Source of the DNA: PALSA-612 sp964595575
GTDB taxonomy: Bacteria > Actinomycetota > Thermoleophilia > Gaiellales > Gaiellaceae
DNA length: 44,851 bases
Direction: 5' to 3'
Assembly: GCA_964595575.1 (NCBI GenBank)
Contig: CAZQRA010000020.1
Location: forward strand, 1-44,851
In this document: positions 35,163 to 42,924 of the stretch, in pieces
Layout: each line of letters opens with the position of its first letter
How positions within the stretch are numbered: the stretch's first letter is position 1
Translations under genes and position numbers: made by a program
The notes under the pieces: model-generated
Seen by the model: the letters and a program-made list of their open reading frames with translations, nothing else
Databases searched by the model: none
Told to the model about the DNA's origin: nothing

Positions 35163-35528
35163 GTGTACGGAGGCAAGAAGCGGTGGTTCGTTCCCGACGG
35201 CTTTCTGCCGGCCCAATCGTCGCGGGGCGTGGCCAGCCACGAGGCGGCCTGCCTGCTCAACCCCAACGAGGCCGACGCGCGCGTCCGGCTCACCTTCTTC
35301 TTCGAGGATCGCGATCCCCTGGGGCCGGTGGAGCTGACGCTGCCCGCCCGCCGCACCCGCCATGTGCGCCTGGACGATCCCCGGGCGATCGGCGGCGTGG
35401 AGCTGCCCCGGGGAGTCCCCTACGCCTACGCCGTGGAGAGCGACGTCCCCATCGTCGTGCAGCACTCGCGTCTCGATACCTCGGCCGGCGGCTACACCCT
35501 CTTCACCACCATCGCCTACGGCGAGTAG
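35163..35528 (+). CDS. Anabaena sensory rhodopsin transducer (ASRT)-family protein
   Basis: The 121-residue product matches the ASRT fold family along its whole length: the WFVPDGFLP opening, SHEAACLLNPNEADARV, FFEDRDPLGP, LPARRTRHVRLDD, and the diagnostic IVVQHSRLDT before the end TTIAYGE. ASRT was named for the soluble partner of a cyanobacterial rhodopsin, but most members sit in carbohydrate-use operons, and a small-ligand (probably sugar) binding role has been proposed from comparative genomics. No rhodopsin gene is in this window. It is the last gene of the rhamnose operon; a role in sensing or presenting rhamnose or a pathway intermediate is inference. GTG 35163 follows a GGAGGA. Confidence 0.88.
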   Translation: MYGGKKRWFVPDGFLPAQSSRGVASHEAACLLNPNEADARVRLTFFFEDRDPLGPVELTLPARRTRHVRLDDPRAIGGVELPRGVPYAYAVESDVPIVVQHSRLDTSAGGYTLFTTIAYGE

Positions 35529-35564
35529 CGGGATGCAATCGGCCCTTCAAGGCAGAATGCGACC

Positions 35565-35837
35565 ATGGCGCCGAGCATCAAGGACCCCGAGGCCGAGCGG
35601 CTGGCAGCCGAGGTGGCTGCGCTGGCGGGCGAGTCGAACACCCGTGCCGTCCGGGTGGCGCTGGAGGAGCGACGGGCGCGGCTGCTCGACGAGCGGCAGG
35701 CAGCCGAGCGGGCTGCCCGGCGGCAGCGCTTCCTGGAAGAGGGGGTCTGGCCACAGATCCCGGCGAGCGCCCGCGGCAAGCGGATCAGCAAGGACGAGCG
35801 CGAGGCTGTTCTCGGGTACGGGCCCGGCGGCGTGTGA
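35565..35837 (+). CDS. vapB: VapB-type antitoxin (Rv0623/PSK family)
   Basis: The 90-residue product begins with the typical MAPSIKDPEAERLAAEVAALAG and continues TRAVRVALEERRARL, as in Rv0623-like antitoxins of VapC toxins. The C-terminal part (EEGVWPQIPASARGK, then SKDEREAVLGYGP) is the usual toxin-binding segment. The gene looks intact, but its toxin partner immediately downstream is broken. It follows the ASRT gene by 36 nt on the same strand. The stop overlaps the toxin start (GTGA). Confidence 0.85.
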   Translation: MAPSIKDPEAERLAAEVAALAGESNTRAVRVALEERRARLLDERQAAERAARRQRFLEEGVWPQIPASARGKRISKDEREAVLGYGPGGV

Positions 35838-35991
35838 TCGTCGACAGCCTGCCCTGAGCGCCATCCTCGTCGAGGAGCCGGGGTACGAGGAGGTCTGGTC
35901 GAAGCTGCGCGACGTCCCGAGCGCCGGCATCGGCGCTCCCACGCTCGTCGAGACGGGCATCGTCCTAGCAAACCGTCTGGCGCTCGCCTGA
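35834..35991 (+). pseudogene. VapC toxin remnant, frameshifted and truncated
   Basis: GTG 35834 opens VIVDS, the first residues of a PIN domain with the active-site aspartate. One base is then missing (AGC-CTGCC at about 35849) and the frame stops at once. In the shifted frame the normal sequence resumes as ALSAILVEEPGYE and APTLVETGIVLANRL, containing the second acidic position, before a stop at 35991. Only about 50 of the usual 130 residues remain, so the distal active-site residues are gone. Confidence 0.85.
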
Positions 35992-36034
35992 GCCGAGGCG
36001 GGCAGGAGGCCGGCGTCTACGGCGAGGAGCGGGC

Positions 36035-36883
36035 TCAGGCGGCGGTGGCGCGGGCGTAGAGGGCGCGCAGGGCCCGCACCTCGGCCGCGTCGGGGCCGCT
36101 TCCGTCGGGCCCTGGGGTCTCGAGCAGGGCGGGCAGGCCTTGCAGGGCCGGATGGGCGAGGAACACCTGAAGGCCCTCGCCCATCATCCCCTGGCCGATG
36201 TTGTCGTGGCGGTCGCGGTTGGAGCCCAGAGGCGCCTTGGAGTCGTTCACGTGCAGGCAGCGCAGCCGCTCGCGGCCGATCTCCCGGTCGAGGTCCAGGA
36301 GCAGCCGATCGAGCGTCGCCCGGTCGGTCACGTCGTAGCCGGACGCGTACAGGTGGGCAGAGTCGAGGCAGACGCCGAGCCGGGGGTGGCGGCCGGCCCG
36401 CTCCACGATCGTGGCCAGCTCCTCCAGCGAGCGGCCGATGGTGTCGCCGGCTCCGGCCGTGTTCTCGAGGAGGAGCCAGGTGGCCTCGCCGGCCCGCTCC
36501 AGGCACCGCTCGAGGGCGGGCACCACCCGCTCCAGGGCCGCCTCCAGCCCTGCGCCTTGGTGGGAGCCCACGTGGACGACCACCGCCTCGGAGCCGATGG
36601 CGGCGGCCGTCTCCACCGTGCGCCGCAGCGTGTCCACGCTCCTTGCGTAGAAGTCGTCGCGGGGGCTGGCCAAGTTGACGAGGTAGAGGGCGTGGACGAC
36701 CACGGCGCCGAGACCTACTTCCTCCCGGCGCTCGCGGAAGCGGGCGAGGTCGGAGGGGGCATGGTCGGGAAAGCGCCACGTGCGGGGGCTCTGGACGAAG
36801 AGCTGGAGGGCGTCGGCGCCGATCTCGAGGGCGCGGTCGATGGCCCCCTTGATCCCCCCTCCGCAGTGAGCCCCGAGCAGCAT
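36035..36883 (-). CDS. nfo: Deoxyribonuclease IV (apurinic/apyrimidinic endonuclease)
   Basis: Endonuclease IV nicks DNA 5' of abasic sites in base-excision repair. The 282-residue TIM barrel carries the trinuclear zinc ligands in order: VVVHALYLVNLASP, VVVHVGSHQG, LLLENTAGAG, VCLDSAHLYASGYD, CLHVNDSKAPLGSNRDRHDNI and the late LLETPG glutamate. The length and motifs are normal. ATG 36883 is divergent from gltX with 17 nt between starts. Confidence 0.95.
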   Translation of the reverse strand: MLLGAHCGGGIKGAIDRALEIGADALQLFVQSPRTWRFPDHAPSDLARFRERREEVGLGAVVVHALYLVNLASPRDDFYARSVDTLRRTVETAAAIGSEAVVVHVGSHQGAGLEAALERVVPALERCLERAGEATWLLLENTAGAGDTIGRSLEELATIVERAGRHPRLGVCLDSAHLYASGYDVTDRATLDRLLLDLDREIGRERLRCLHVNDSKAPLGSNRDRHDNIGQGMMGEGLQVFLAHPALQGLPALLETPGPDGSGPDAAEVRALRALYARATAA

Positions 36884-36900
36884 GCCGATACCCTACTTCC

Positions 36901-38163
36901 GTGGCCGTCCGCGTCCGCATGGCACCCTCGCCCACGGGCTTCCTGCACGTCGGCAACGTCCGCACGGCTCTCTTCAACTGGCTCTTCGCCCGCCATGAGG
37001 GGGGCGAGTTCCGGCTGCGGATCGAGAACACGGATACGGGCCGGGAGGTGGCGGAGGCGGTGGAGCAGATCCAGGAGTCGCTGCGCTGGCTCGGCCTCCA
37101 CTGGGACGGGCCGGTCACTTTCCAGCTCGACCGCCGGGAGCGCTGCCAGGCCGAGGCCCGGCGTCTTGTGGCCGAGGGGAAGGCCTACGAGGACGAGGGG
37201 GCGATCCGCTTCCGCATGCCCGATCACGGCGTCACTTGCTGGGACGACCTCGTCCTCGGCCGCATCGAGTACCCCAACGACAAGCTGGAGGACGTGGTCA
37301 TCCTGCGCTCGGACGGGCGCCCCACCTACAACTTCGCCTCTCCCGTGGAGGACTGGCTGGACGGGATCACCCACGTCATCCGGGGCCAGGACCACGTCCC
37401 CAACACCCCCAAGCAGATCCGCATCCTGGAGGCCCTCGGGGCCCCTCCGCCTGCCTACGCCCATCTTCCCTTCGTCCTCGGCCCGGACGGCAGCAAGCTC
37501 TCCAAGCGCCACGGGGCCGTCACCGTGGAGGAGTTCAGGGCGGTCGGCTACCTCCCCGACGCCCTCGTCAACTACCTCGCCCTCCTCGGCTGGAGCTACG
37601 ACGATCGCACCACCATCATGTCCCGCCGGGAGCTGATCGAGCGCTTCACCCTGGAGCGGGTGTCGAGGAGTCCGGCCATCTTCGACTACGCCAAGCTGGA
37701 GTGGATGAACGGCGTCTACCTGCGGGCGCTTCAGCCCCAGGCCTTCGCCGATGTCCTCGTCGCCTACCTCCGTGAGCGCGGCTACGAGTGGGACGAGGGG
37801 CTCGTTCGCCGGGCCGCCCCCCTGGTACAGGAGAAGATGGCCACCCTGGGCCAGTTTCCCCGCCTGTGCGCCTTCCTGTTCGGCCCGGTGGAGCCCGACC
37901 CGGCTCTCCTCGACGGGGCGGGGCCGATCCTGGAGCGAGCGGCCTCGGCCCTCTCCCAGGTGGAGCCGTTCACCGCCGAGGGGATCGAGCGGGCCCTGCG
38001 GGGCCTGGCTGAGGAGCTGGGCCTCAAGCCCCGGGATGCCTTCCAGCCGATCCGCATCGCCGTCACCGGCTCCACGGTGTCCCCGGGCCTGTTCGAGAGC
38101 CTGGAGCTCCTGGGCAAGGAGGAGGCCCTACGCCGCTGCCTGGCCCCCCTCGCTCGGCGCTAG
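36901..38163 (+). CDS. gltX: Glutamyl-tRNA synthetase, compact form
   Basis: The enzyme charges tRNA with glutamate. The 420-residue class I synthetase has the HIGH-box equivalent SPTGFLHVGNVRTALFNWLF and the KMSKS-like loop DGSKLSKRHG, with RVRMAPSPTG at the start and HVIRGQDHVPNTPKQI in the active site. It is 45-70 residues shorter than typical GluRS: between QAEARRLVAEGKAYEDEG and AIRFRMPD the usual segment of about 40 residues (the YxCxC/TPEEL region and following helix, zinc-binding in many bacteria) is absent. The reading frame is clean, so this is a natural compact form. GTG 36901 is used. Confidence 0.95.
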   Translation: MAVRVRMAPSPTGFLHVGNVRTALFNWLFARHEGGEFRLRIENTDTGREVAEAVEQIQESLRWLGLHWDGPVTFQLDRRERCQAEARRLVAEGKAYEDEGAIRFRMPDHGVTCWDDLVLGRIEYPNDKLEDVVILRSDGRPTYNFASPVEDWLDGITHVIRGQDHVPNTPKQIRILEALGAPPPAYAHLPFVLGPDGSKLSKRHGAVTVEEFRAVGYLPDALVNYLALLGWSYDDRTTIMSRRELIERFTLERVSRSPAIFDYAKLEWMNGVYLRALQPQAFADVLVAYLRERGYEWDEGLVRRAAPLVQEKMATLGQFPRLCAFLFGPVEPDPALLDGAGPILERAASALSQVEPFTAEGIERALRGLAEELGLKPRDAFQPIRIAVTGSTVSPGLFESLELLGKEEALRRCLAPLARR

Positions 38164-38744
38164 GGTCGGTAGACGAGGAAGCCGAGGGCGACCAGGACGA
38201 GGCCGGCCACCCAGGCAGGCCACAGGGCGAGCACCGCCCCTGCCGTGAACACCCCCGTGCCGCCGACGACGAGGGCGGTGGAGACGGCGGCTGCCCGGGC
38301 GCTCCTTCCCGCTCCCTCCTCCTCAGGAACGCCCGGCCCTCGGGCCTCCGCCACCCGCTGGCGGCAGAGCCGCACCCGAAACAGGGCGCCCCGCCACTCG
38401 GGGACGAGCGCCCTTGCTGCCTCCAGTCCCTCCTCGTGGAGGCGGGCCGCCACCTCGCCCGTGAGGTCGCGGGCGGCCGCCAGGGCCAGGCGCAGCTGGC
38501 GGTGGGCGATCTCCGCCCCCGGCGGGGGGTCGATGCCGGCAGCCATCTCCTCGGCCCGGTGGAGGGAGTACTGGAGGATCGGCAGCGCCTCGGACTCCTC
38601 CTCCAGGCGCTCCTGGGGATGGGCGGCGATGGCCTCCAGCCTGGCCAGGGTGACCGCCAGCCCGCTCCACAACCCCGACAGGGCGGTGGCGTAGCGCTCG
38701 CGCCGACCGGTCGTCTCGATCCGGCTCACCCTGGTTGCGATCAT
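38160..38744 (-). CDS. Hypothetical protein with C-terminal membrane anchor
   Basis: No family is recognised. The 194-residue product has a mostly helical, glutamate- and arginine-rich first 140 residues, an acidic linker (GVPEEEGAG) and two hydrophobic segments at the C-terminus (TALVVGGTGVFTAGAVLALW and AGLVLVALGFLVY) ending in a few polar residues. It resembles a tail-anchored cytoplasmic helical protein. ATG 38744 is used. Its stop codon overlaps the gltX stop (CTAG), and it is divergent from the peptidase gene with 24 nt between. Confidence 0.65.
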   Translation of the reverse strand: MIATRVSRIETTGRRERYATALSGLWSGLAVTLARLEAIAAHPQERLEEESEALPILQYSLHRAEEMAAGIDPPPGAEIAHRQLRLALAAARDLTGEVAARLHEEGLEAARALVPEWRGALFRVRLCRQRVAEARGPGVPEEEGAGRSARAAAVSTALVVGGTGVFTAGAVLALWPAWVAGLVLVALGFLVYRP

Positions 38745-38768
38745 AGCGCCGTAGTAGATTTCGTCGCC

Positions 38769-40292
38769 GTGGCGTCCGCCGCTCGCTCGCCCGACGAGTT
38801 CGAGGCCCGCCTCCGGGCGTACGTGAGGGAGCGCTCCGAGGAGGCGCGGGCGGTCCGCGTGGGGGAGAAGGAGGTGTCGGAGCAGGCCGCCATCGTCGCC
38901 CGCTTCGCCGACCTCTTCACCCGCGAGCAGCTGGAGGCCCTGCGCCTGGCCGAGGAGGAGGCGCGCTCGGACGAGGAGCGGGAACGGCTCTTCCGTCTGC
39001 GCAAGAGCTGCGAGGGCGGGATCGTGTTCGCCGAGATGGCGCCTCGCCACGACGCCCTGGAGAACGCCGAGCTGGCGACCCGGGTCGCCTTTCGAGGGGA
39101 GGAGAAGCCGCTCCGCGCCGCCCAAGCCGAGGTGGCGGTGATCGGCGACTACGAGGCCCGGGAGGAGCTCGGCTGCCTGGCCGCCGATGCCTCGGCCGAG
39201 CTCAACCCCATGCGCCTCGACCTGGTGAGAGCCTGGGAGGCGTTGGAGGCCGAGCTCTCGGGGGAGCCGGATCCGGTGGCCCGCAGCGAGGAGGAGAAGG
39301 GGATATCGCTTCGCCAGCTGGCCGAGGTATTGGCCGATGCCGCCGCCCTTGCCCGCGATCGCTACCTAGAGATGCGGGAGCGGTGGCTCGACCGCCTGCT
39401 CGGCGCCGGGCGGCCCGCCCGTCCCAGCTCCTACCACGTCCCCTACGTCCGCAGGCTCTCTCCGCTCGCCCACGTGTACACGAAGGAGAGGGCGCCGGAG
39501 GTGTGCCTGGACACGCTGCGGGGGCTGGGCCTCGATCTCGCCTCCCAGCCTGGGATTCGAGCCGACCTCGAGGATCGTCCCCAGAAGGCGCCTCGAGCCT
39601 GCGTCATCCCTGCCGATCCTCCCCACGTCGTGCACCTGATCACTCGGGCCATGGGCGGGCTGCACGACTACGAGGCCCTCCTCCACGAGGCAGGTCACGC
39701 GCTCCACTACGCGGGCTGCGACCCCGACCTTCCCTACGCCTTCCGGGCCCTCTCCCGCGACCACGCCCTGACCGAGATCTACTCCTACATCGTCCAGGCG
39801 GTCACCCGCGAGCCGGGCTGGCACGCTCGCTACTTCAGCCTGAGCGAGGCGGAGGCGGCCGAGCACGCGGAGGCGGCACTGTTCCTGGAGGCGCTCCTCT
39901 TCCAGCGTTACGTCGCGAAGCTCCACTTCGAGCTCGACTTCTGGTCCCGGTTTTCCCAGGACGGGGGAACCCCCGACGGCTACGCCGAGCGGCTGACTGA
40001 GGCGGTCGACTTCGTCTACCGGTCCGACGCCTACCTGGCCGACATGGACCCGGGCTTCTACTCCGCCGACTACCTGCGGGCCTGGGTCCGCTGCGCCCAG
40101 CTCCGCGCCCACTTGGTGGAGACGGTGGGCGAGGATTGGTGGCGGCGACCGGAGACAGGCGAGCTTCTGCGCGGACTCTTCCGGGAGGGGACTCGGCCCT
40201 CGAGCGAGGAGGTGGCGGAGCGGATCGGCTTCAACCCCTTGGACGTGCGGCCGCTCGTGGCCGAGCTGAACGGCCGGGCGCTTCCCGCTTGA
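38769..40292 (+). CDS. M3-like zinc metallopeptidase (oligoendopeptidase type)
   Basis: A cytoplasmic peptidase predicted to cleave short peptides. The 507-residue product, mostly helical, has the zinc motif HEAGH (306-310) and the third ligand E336 in LTEIYSYIVQ about 26 residues later, as in M3/thimet-oligopeptidase relatives. There is no signal peptide. GTG 38769 is chosen since the sequence from there (ASAARSPDEFEARLRAYV) starts a charged amphipathic helix, while codons upstream run into the divergent gene. The substrate is unknown. Confidence 0.85.
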   Translation: MASAARSPDEFEARLRAYVRERSEEARAVRVGEKEVSEQAAIVARFADLFTREQLEALRLAEEEARSDEERERLFRLRKSCEGGIVFAEMAPRHDALENAELATRVAFRGEEKPLRAAQAEVAVIGDYEAREELGCLAADASAELNPMRLDLVRAWEALEAELSGEPDPVARSEEEKGISLRQLAEVLADAAALARDRYLEMRERWLDRLLGAGRPARPSSYHVPYVRRLSPLAHVYTKERAPEVCLDTLRGLGLDLASQPGIRADLEDRPQKAPRACVIPADPPHVVHLITRAMGGLHDYEALLHEAGHALHYAGCDPDLPYAFRALSRDHALTEIYSYIVQAVTREPGWHARYFSLSEAEAAEHAEAALFLEALLFQRYVAKLHFELDFWSRFSQDGGTPDGYAERLTEAVDFVYRSDAYLADMDPGFYSADYLRAWVRCAQLRAHLVETVGEDWWRRPETGELLRGLFREGTRPSSEEVAERIGFNPLDVRPLVAELNGRALPA

Positions 40293-40422
40293 CTTTCTCG
40301 TTGCTGCTGTAGGCAGCTCGTAAAACGTGGGACGGGGGTGTGCCCTCGCCCCGAAAAGGGAGTATGAAGCGGGTGGGGAGAGCGCCGATTCCCCTAGCGC
40401 ACGTCCGCCAAAGGAGGTTCAC

Positions 40423-40872
40423 ATGAAGAGCAAGGAAGCGCTCGCCGCTACGCTCCTCGCCGCCGCCCTGGCGGGGCCGGCGGCCCTGGCCGCGCCGCCC
40501 CCCGGCAAGGGCAAGCCGCCCCCGATCGGGGCAGGGTGCAAGCCCCGGGTGACGGTCGTCCTCAAGGGCACCCTCAAGAGCGACCCGGGGGTAGGAGCCA
40601 CCTCGTTCCAGCTCGAGGTGACGGGCGCCAATAGGCACGGGCGAAGCCTCGTCGCCTCGCCCCCGACCACGGTCACCATCGCCGTGGGCCCGGACACCAA
40701 GGTGCGCAAAAACGGGTCGAAGACGATCGACTCCCTCGCTCAGAACGACCGGGCGCTCGTCCAGCTCCGGCTGTGCAAGGCAGACCTGGCCGACGGCATC
40801 TCCTCCGCGGAGCTTGCCGCTGCCCCGGCGGCGCGGGTAGTCGCCCATCCGCCTGCCCCTTCCTCGCCCTAG
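40423..40872 (+). CDS. Small secreted protein of unknown function
   Basis: The 149-residue product starts MKSKEALAATLLAAALAG and has a clear signal peptide (hydrophobic h-region, AxA site near APAALA/ALAAPP). The mature part opens with a proline/glycine-rich segment (PPPGKGKPPPIGAG), then a beta-strand region (VTVVLKGTLKSD, then SFQLEVTGANRHG and TVTIAVGPDTKVRKNG) of the kind seen in DUF5666-like exported domains; this resemblance is weak. AAGGAGG at 40411-40417 fixes the start. The only nearby feature is a weak 5-bp hairpin at 40303-40317 in the upstream gap. Confidence 0.75.
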   Translation: MKSKEALAATLLAAALAGPAALAAPPPGKGKPPPIGAGCKPRVTVVLKGTLKSDPGVGATSFQLEVTGANRHGRSLVASPPTTVTIAVGPDTKVRKNGSKTIDSLAQNDRALVQLRLCKADLADGISSAELAAAPAARVVAHPPAPSSP

Positions 40873-40886
40873 CGCGGGTCGCCTCC

Positions 40887-40919
40887 GGCGAGAGGCCTGC
40901 CGGTCGCGGGCCTCTCGCC
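40887..40919. terminator. Bidirectional terminator-like hairpin
   Basis: GGCGAGAGGCC (40887-40897) pairs perfectly with GGCCTCTCGCC (40909-40919); the loop ends can pair further. It lies between the convergent secreted-protein gene and the RidA gene, 15-21 nt from each stop, and is followed by CTTCTCCT. It should stop transcription from either side. Confidence 0.75.
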
Positions 40920-40940
40920 CTTCTCCTGACAGGTGTTCCC

Positions 40941-41402
40941 TCAGTCTGTCTCCGCCCAGAGCGAGATCTGGACGGCTGCGCCGAGGGGCATCTCGTTGAT
41001 CCCGAGGGCGGTACGGGTGTGCCGTCCCCGCTCGCCGAAGACCTCGAGCAGGAGGTGGGAGGCGCCGTTCAGCACCTGGGGGTGGTCCTGGAAGCCCGGC
41101 GCGCAGTGCACGTTTCCCTCCAGGCGGACGATCTGACGCACGCGGGAGAGCCGGCCCAGGGCCGCCTTGAGCTGAGCGAGGCCGTTGAGCGCGCACAGCC
41201 TCGCCGCCTCGTATCCCTCCTCCACGGAGAGCTCGGCACCCAGCTTGCCTACGTAGGCGAGCTTCCCCTCCCGCCACGGAAGCTGGCCGGAGGTGACGAG
41301 GAGCGAGCCCGTCCTCAGCCACGGGACGTAGGCGGGAACGGCCGGGGGAGGAGGCAAGGGAAGCTCGATACCCAGCTCGGCTAGTCGGTCCTCGGGGGTC
41401 AT
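40941..41402 (-). CDS. RidA (YjgF/YER057c/UK114) family protein
   Basis: RidA-type proteins hydrolyse reactive enamines/imines formed by PLP enzymes, though many paralogues have other roles. The 153-residue product has the opening YVPWLRTGSLLVTSGQLPW, the middle ALNGLAQLKAALGRLSRV and the end RTALGINEMPLGAAVQISL with the conserved arginine (R in HTRTALG) that in active members contacts the carboxylate. The longer N-terminal region and TRTALG variant place it in a distinct subgroup, so deaminase activity is likely but not certain. AAAGGAGG lies before ATG 41402. Confidence 0.9.
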   Translation of the reverse strand: MTPEDRLAELGIELPLPPPPAVPAYVPWLRTGSLLVTSGQLPWREGKLAYVGKLGAELSVEEGYEAARLCALNGLAQLKAALGRLSRVRQIVRLEGNVHCAPGFQDHPQVLNGASHLLLEVFGERGRHTRTALGINEMPLGAAVQISLWAETD

Positions 41403-41519
41403 GGGCGCCCTCCTTTGCTTGTCGTGGTCGAGTAGGGAGCGACTGTACGCGACGGCGCGGGGCGGAAGCGGGAGGCGGCGGTGGGTAAGAGCCTGCGCGG
41501 ACGACGGTGACTTGGGGGT

Positions 41520-42392
41520 ATGAAGACGATCGCCACGGCGGGCCCGCTTCCCTTCCAGGTCGGCGAGGCCCGCGCCTTTCGCTCGCTCGTCCTCTACCCC
41601 CTCTTTCCCGCCCGGGAGCCTGTCCTCGACTACGTGGGCCTGGACGAGGCCCTGGCAGGAGGGCTCGAGGTGAGCGAGGTGGGAAGCCGGGGAGCGGTGG
41701 ACACCCTGCTCGTCGACAACCCCCTGTCTCGGCCTGTCCTCCTCTACGAGGGCGAGGAGCTGACCGGGATGAAGCAGAACCGGATGGTGGAGCGCACCGT
41801 GCTCGTACCTCCCCGGACGGCCCTCAAGATCCCGGTGGCGTGCGTCGAGCAGGGGCGCTGGTCGGCCCCGCGCCCTGCGCGGGCGGCGCCCCACGCCGCC
41901 TTCCCTGCGCTGCGTCGGGCCGCCCGGTGGGGCCAGGAAGCAGCCTGGGAGGAGATCGCCGAGCGGGGGCGCCGGCTCGGCGCCCGCTCGCCCACGCAGG
42001 CGGCGGCCGCCCTCTACGGCCACCGGCGAGGCGACCTCGACGAGTACGTAGCGGCCCTGCCCCGGCTCCCCGGGCAAGCAGGCTGCCTGGCGGCGGCGGG
42101 CGGCCGCCTCCTCTGCCTCGACTACGTGAGCCGCGCCGACGTCTTCGCCGGCCTGTACCGTAAGCTCGTCCGCGGCTATGCCTTGGAGGCGGCGGGCAGC
42201 GGGGAGCCTTGCCTTCCCCTGTCCCCTGCGTCCGTGGGCCGGTTCCTGGGCGAGCTCGAGATCGCCCCTCGAGCCGCGCAGGGGGCATGGGGCCTGGGCG
42301 AGGACAGGGTCATCAACGGGTACGTGATCGGGAGAGAGCTCCTGGTCGACGGGGAGGTAGTGGCCTTGGCCGTGCTCCCCGCGACGGCGTAG
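41520..42392 (+). CDS. ARPP-1/DUF6569 domain protein
   Basis: The 290-residue product matches the ARPP-1 domain, named for its association with ADP-ribosylglycohydrolase and rhodanese-phosphatase genes; its biochemical role is not known. Visible landmarks are FRSLVLYPLFPA near the N-terminus, LVDNPLSRPVLLYEGEELTG, the QNRMVERTVLVPP motif (equivalent to the conserved QNR) and VACVEQGRWS. No transmembrane segment or signal is seen. It ends 23 nt before the sigma-factor gene on the same strand and its last codons overlap a weak promoter-like TTGGCC-N18-TAGGAT (42366-42395). Confidence 0.82.
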   Translation: MKTIATAGPLPFQVGEARAFRSLVLYPLFPAREPVLDYVGLDEALAGGLEVSEVGSRGAVDTLLVDNPLSRPVLLYEGEELTGMKQNRMVERTVLVPPRTALKIPVACVEQGRWSAPRPARAAPHAAFPALRRAARWGQEAAWEEIAERGRRLGARSPTQAAAALYGHRRGDLDEYVAALPRLPGQAGCLAAAGGRLLCLDYVSRADVFAGLYRKLVRGYALEAAGSGEPCLPLSPASVGRFLGELEIAPRAAQGAWGLGEDRVINGYVIGRELLVDGEVVALAVLPATA

Positions 42393-42414
42393 GATCGGGG
42401 AGCGGCACCACCGC

Positions 42415-42924
42415 ATGAGCCATGCCCGCGACGCCGAGGATGCCCGTCTTCTCGCCTCCGGCGAGTACGCGCGCCTGCTCGCGGTCTACGACCCTGTCAT
42501 CGTCCAGCGGTGCGTGGCCGCTCTCAACGGCAGCCCCGACGCCGAGGACGTGGCCCAGGACGTGAAGCTGCGTCTCTACCGCGAGGTGAGCGGGGGGAAG
42601 GCCTACCCTGTCCCCTTCCGGGTGGTCGTGCACAAGGTGATCGACTGGACGGTCAAGGAGTACTTCGCCGGTCGTCCCACCTACCTTCCCCTGCCCGAGG
42701 GATGGGAGCCCTCGGGCGAGGACGATTCGCTGGGGCCCGTGTACGTGGAGCAGCTGATCGCCGACCTGCCGCCCAGGGACCGGGAGGTCTGCTCGCTCTA
42801 CCTCGTCGAGGGACTGTCCCCGGCCCAGATCGCCGATCGCCTGGGAATCGCCCGCAACGCCGTCGACCAAGCGCTCCACCGAGCCCGGGTCAAGCTGAGG
42901 GAGGCCCTGGTCGCCGATGGCTGA
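42415..42924 (+). CDS. ECF-type RNA polymerase sigma factor
   Basis: The 169-residue product has a sigma region 2-like first half (YDPVIVQRCVAALNGSPDAED, VAQDVKLRLYREV) and a sigma region 4 helix-turn-helix (LPPRDREVCSLYLVEGLSP, then AQIADRLGIARNAVDQALHRAR). Its cognate promoters are unknown. No anti-sigma membrane protein follows; instead it overlaps by 8 nt a gene for a small helix-turn-helix-like protein, then an ImmA/IrrE protease. ATG 42415 gives a normal N-terminus; upstream the only ribosome-binding candidate is a GGGGAG about 14 nt away. Confidence 0.88.
   Translation: MSHARDAEDARLLASGEYARLLAVYDPVIVQRCVAALNGSPDAEDVAQDVKLRLYREVSGGKAYPVPFRVVVHKVIDWTVKEYFAGRPTYLPLPEGWEPSGEDDSLGPVYVEQLIADLPPRDREVCSLYLVEGLSPAQIADRLGIARNAVDQALHRARVKLREALVADG

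Noticed and set aside
35163..35528. A photosensory system with a rhodopsin
   Set aside because: Only the transducer-like protein is found; no seven-helix retinal protein or retinal synthesis gene is in the window, and the operon is for rhamnose.
40303..40317. Hairpin GCTGC-TGTAG-GCAGC upstream of the secreted protein gene
   Set aside because: A five-base-pair stem with no U-tract is expected by chance in this composition; it is not reported as a terminator.
42366..42395. Promoter TTGGCC-N18-TAGGAT before the sigma-factor gene
   Set aside because: It lies in the end of the ARPP-1 gene and both boxes are weak matches, so it is mentioned only as a possibility.
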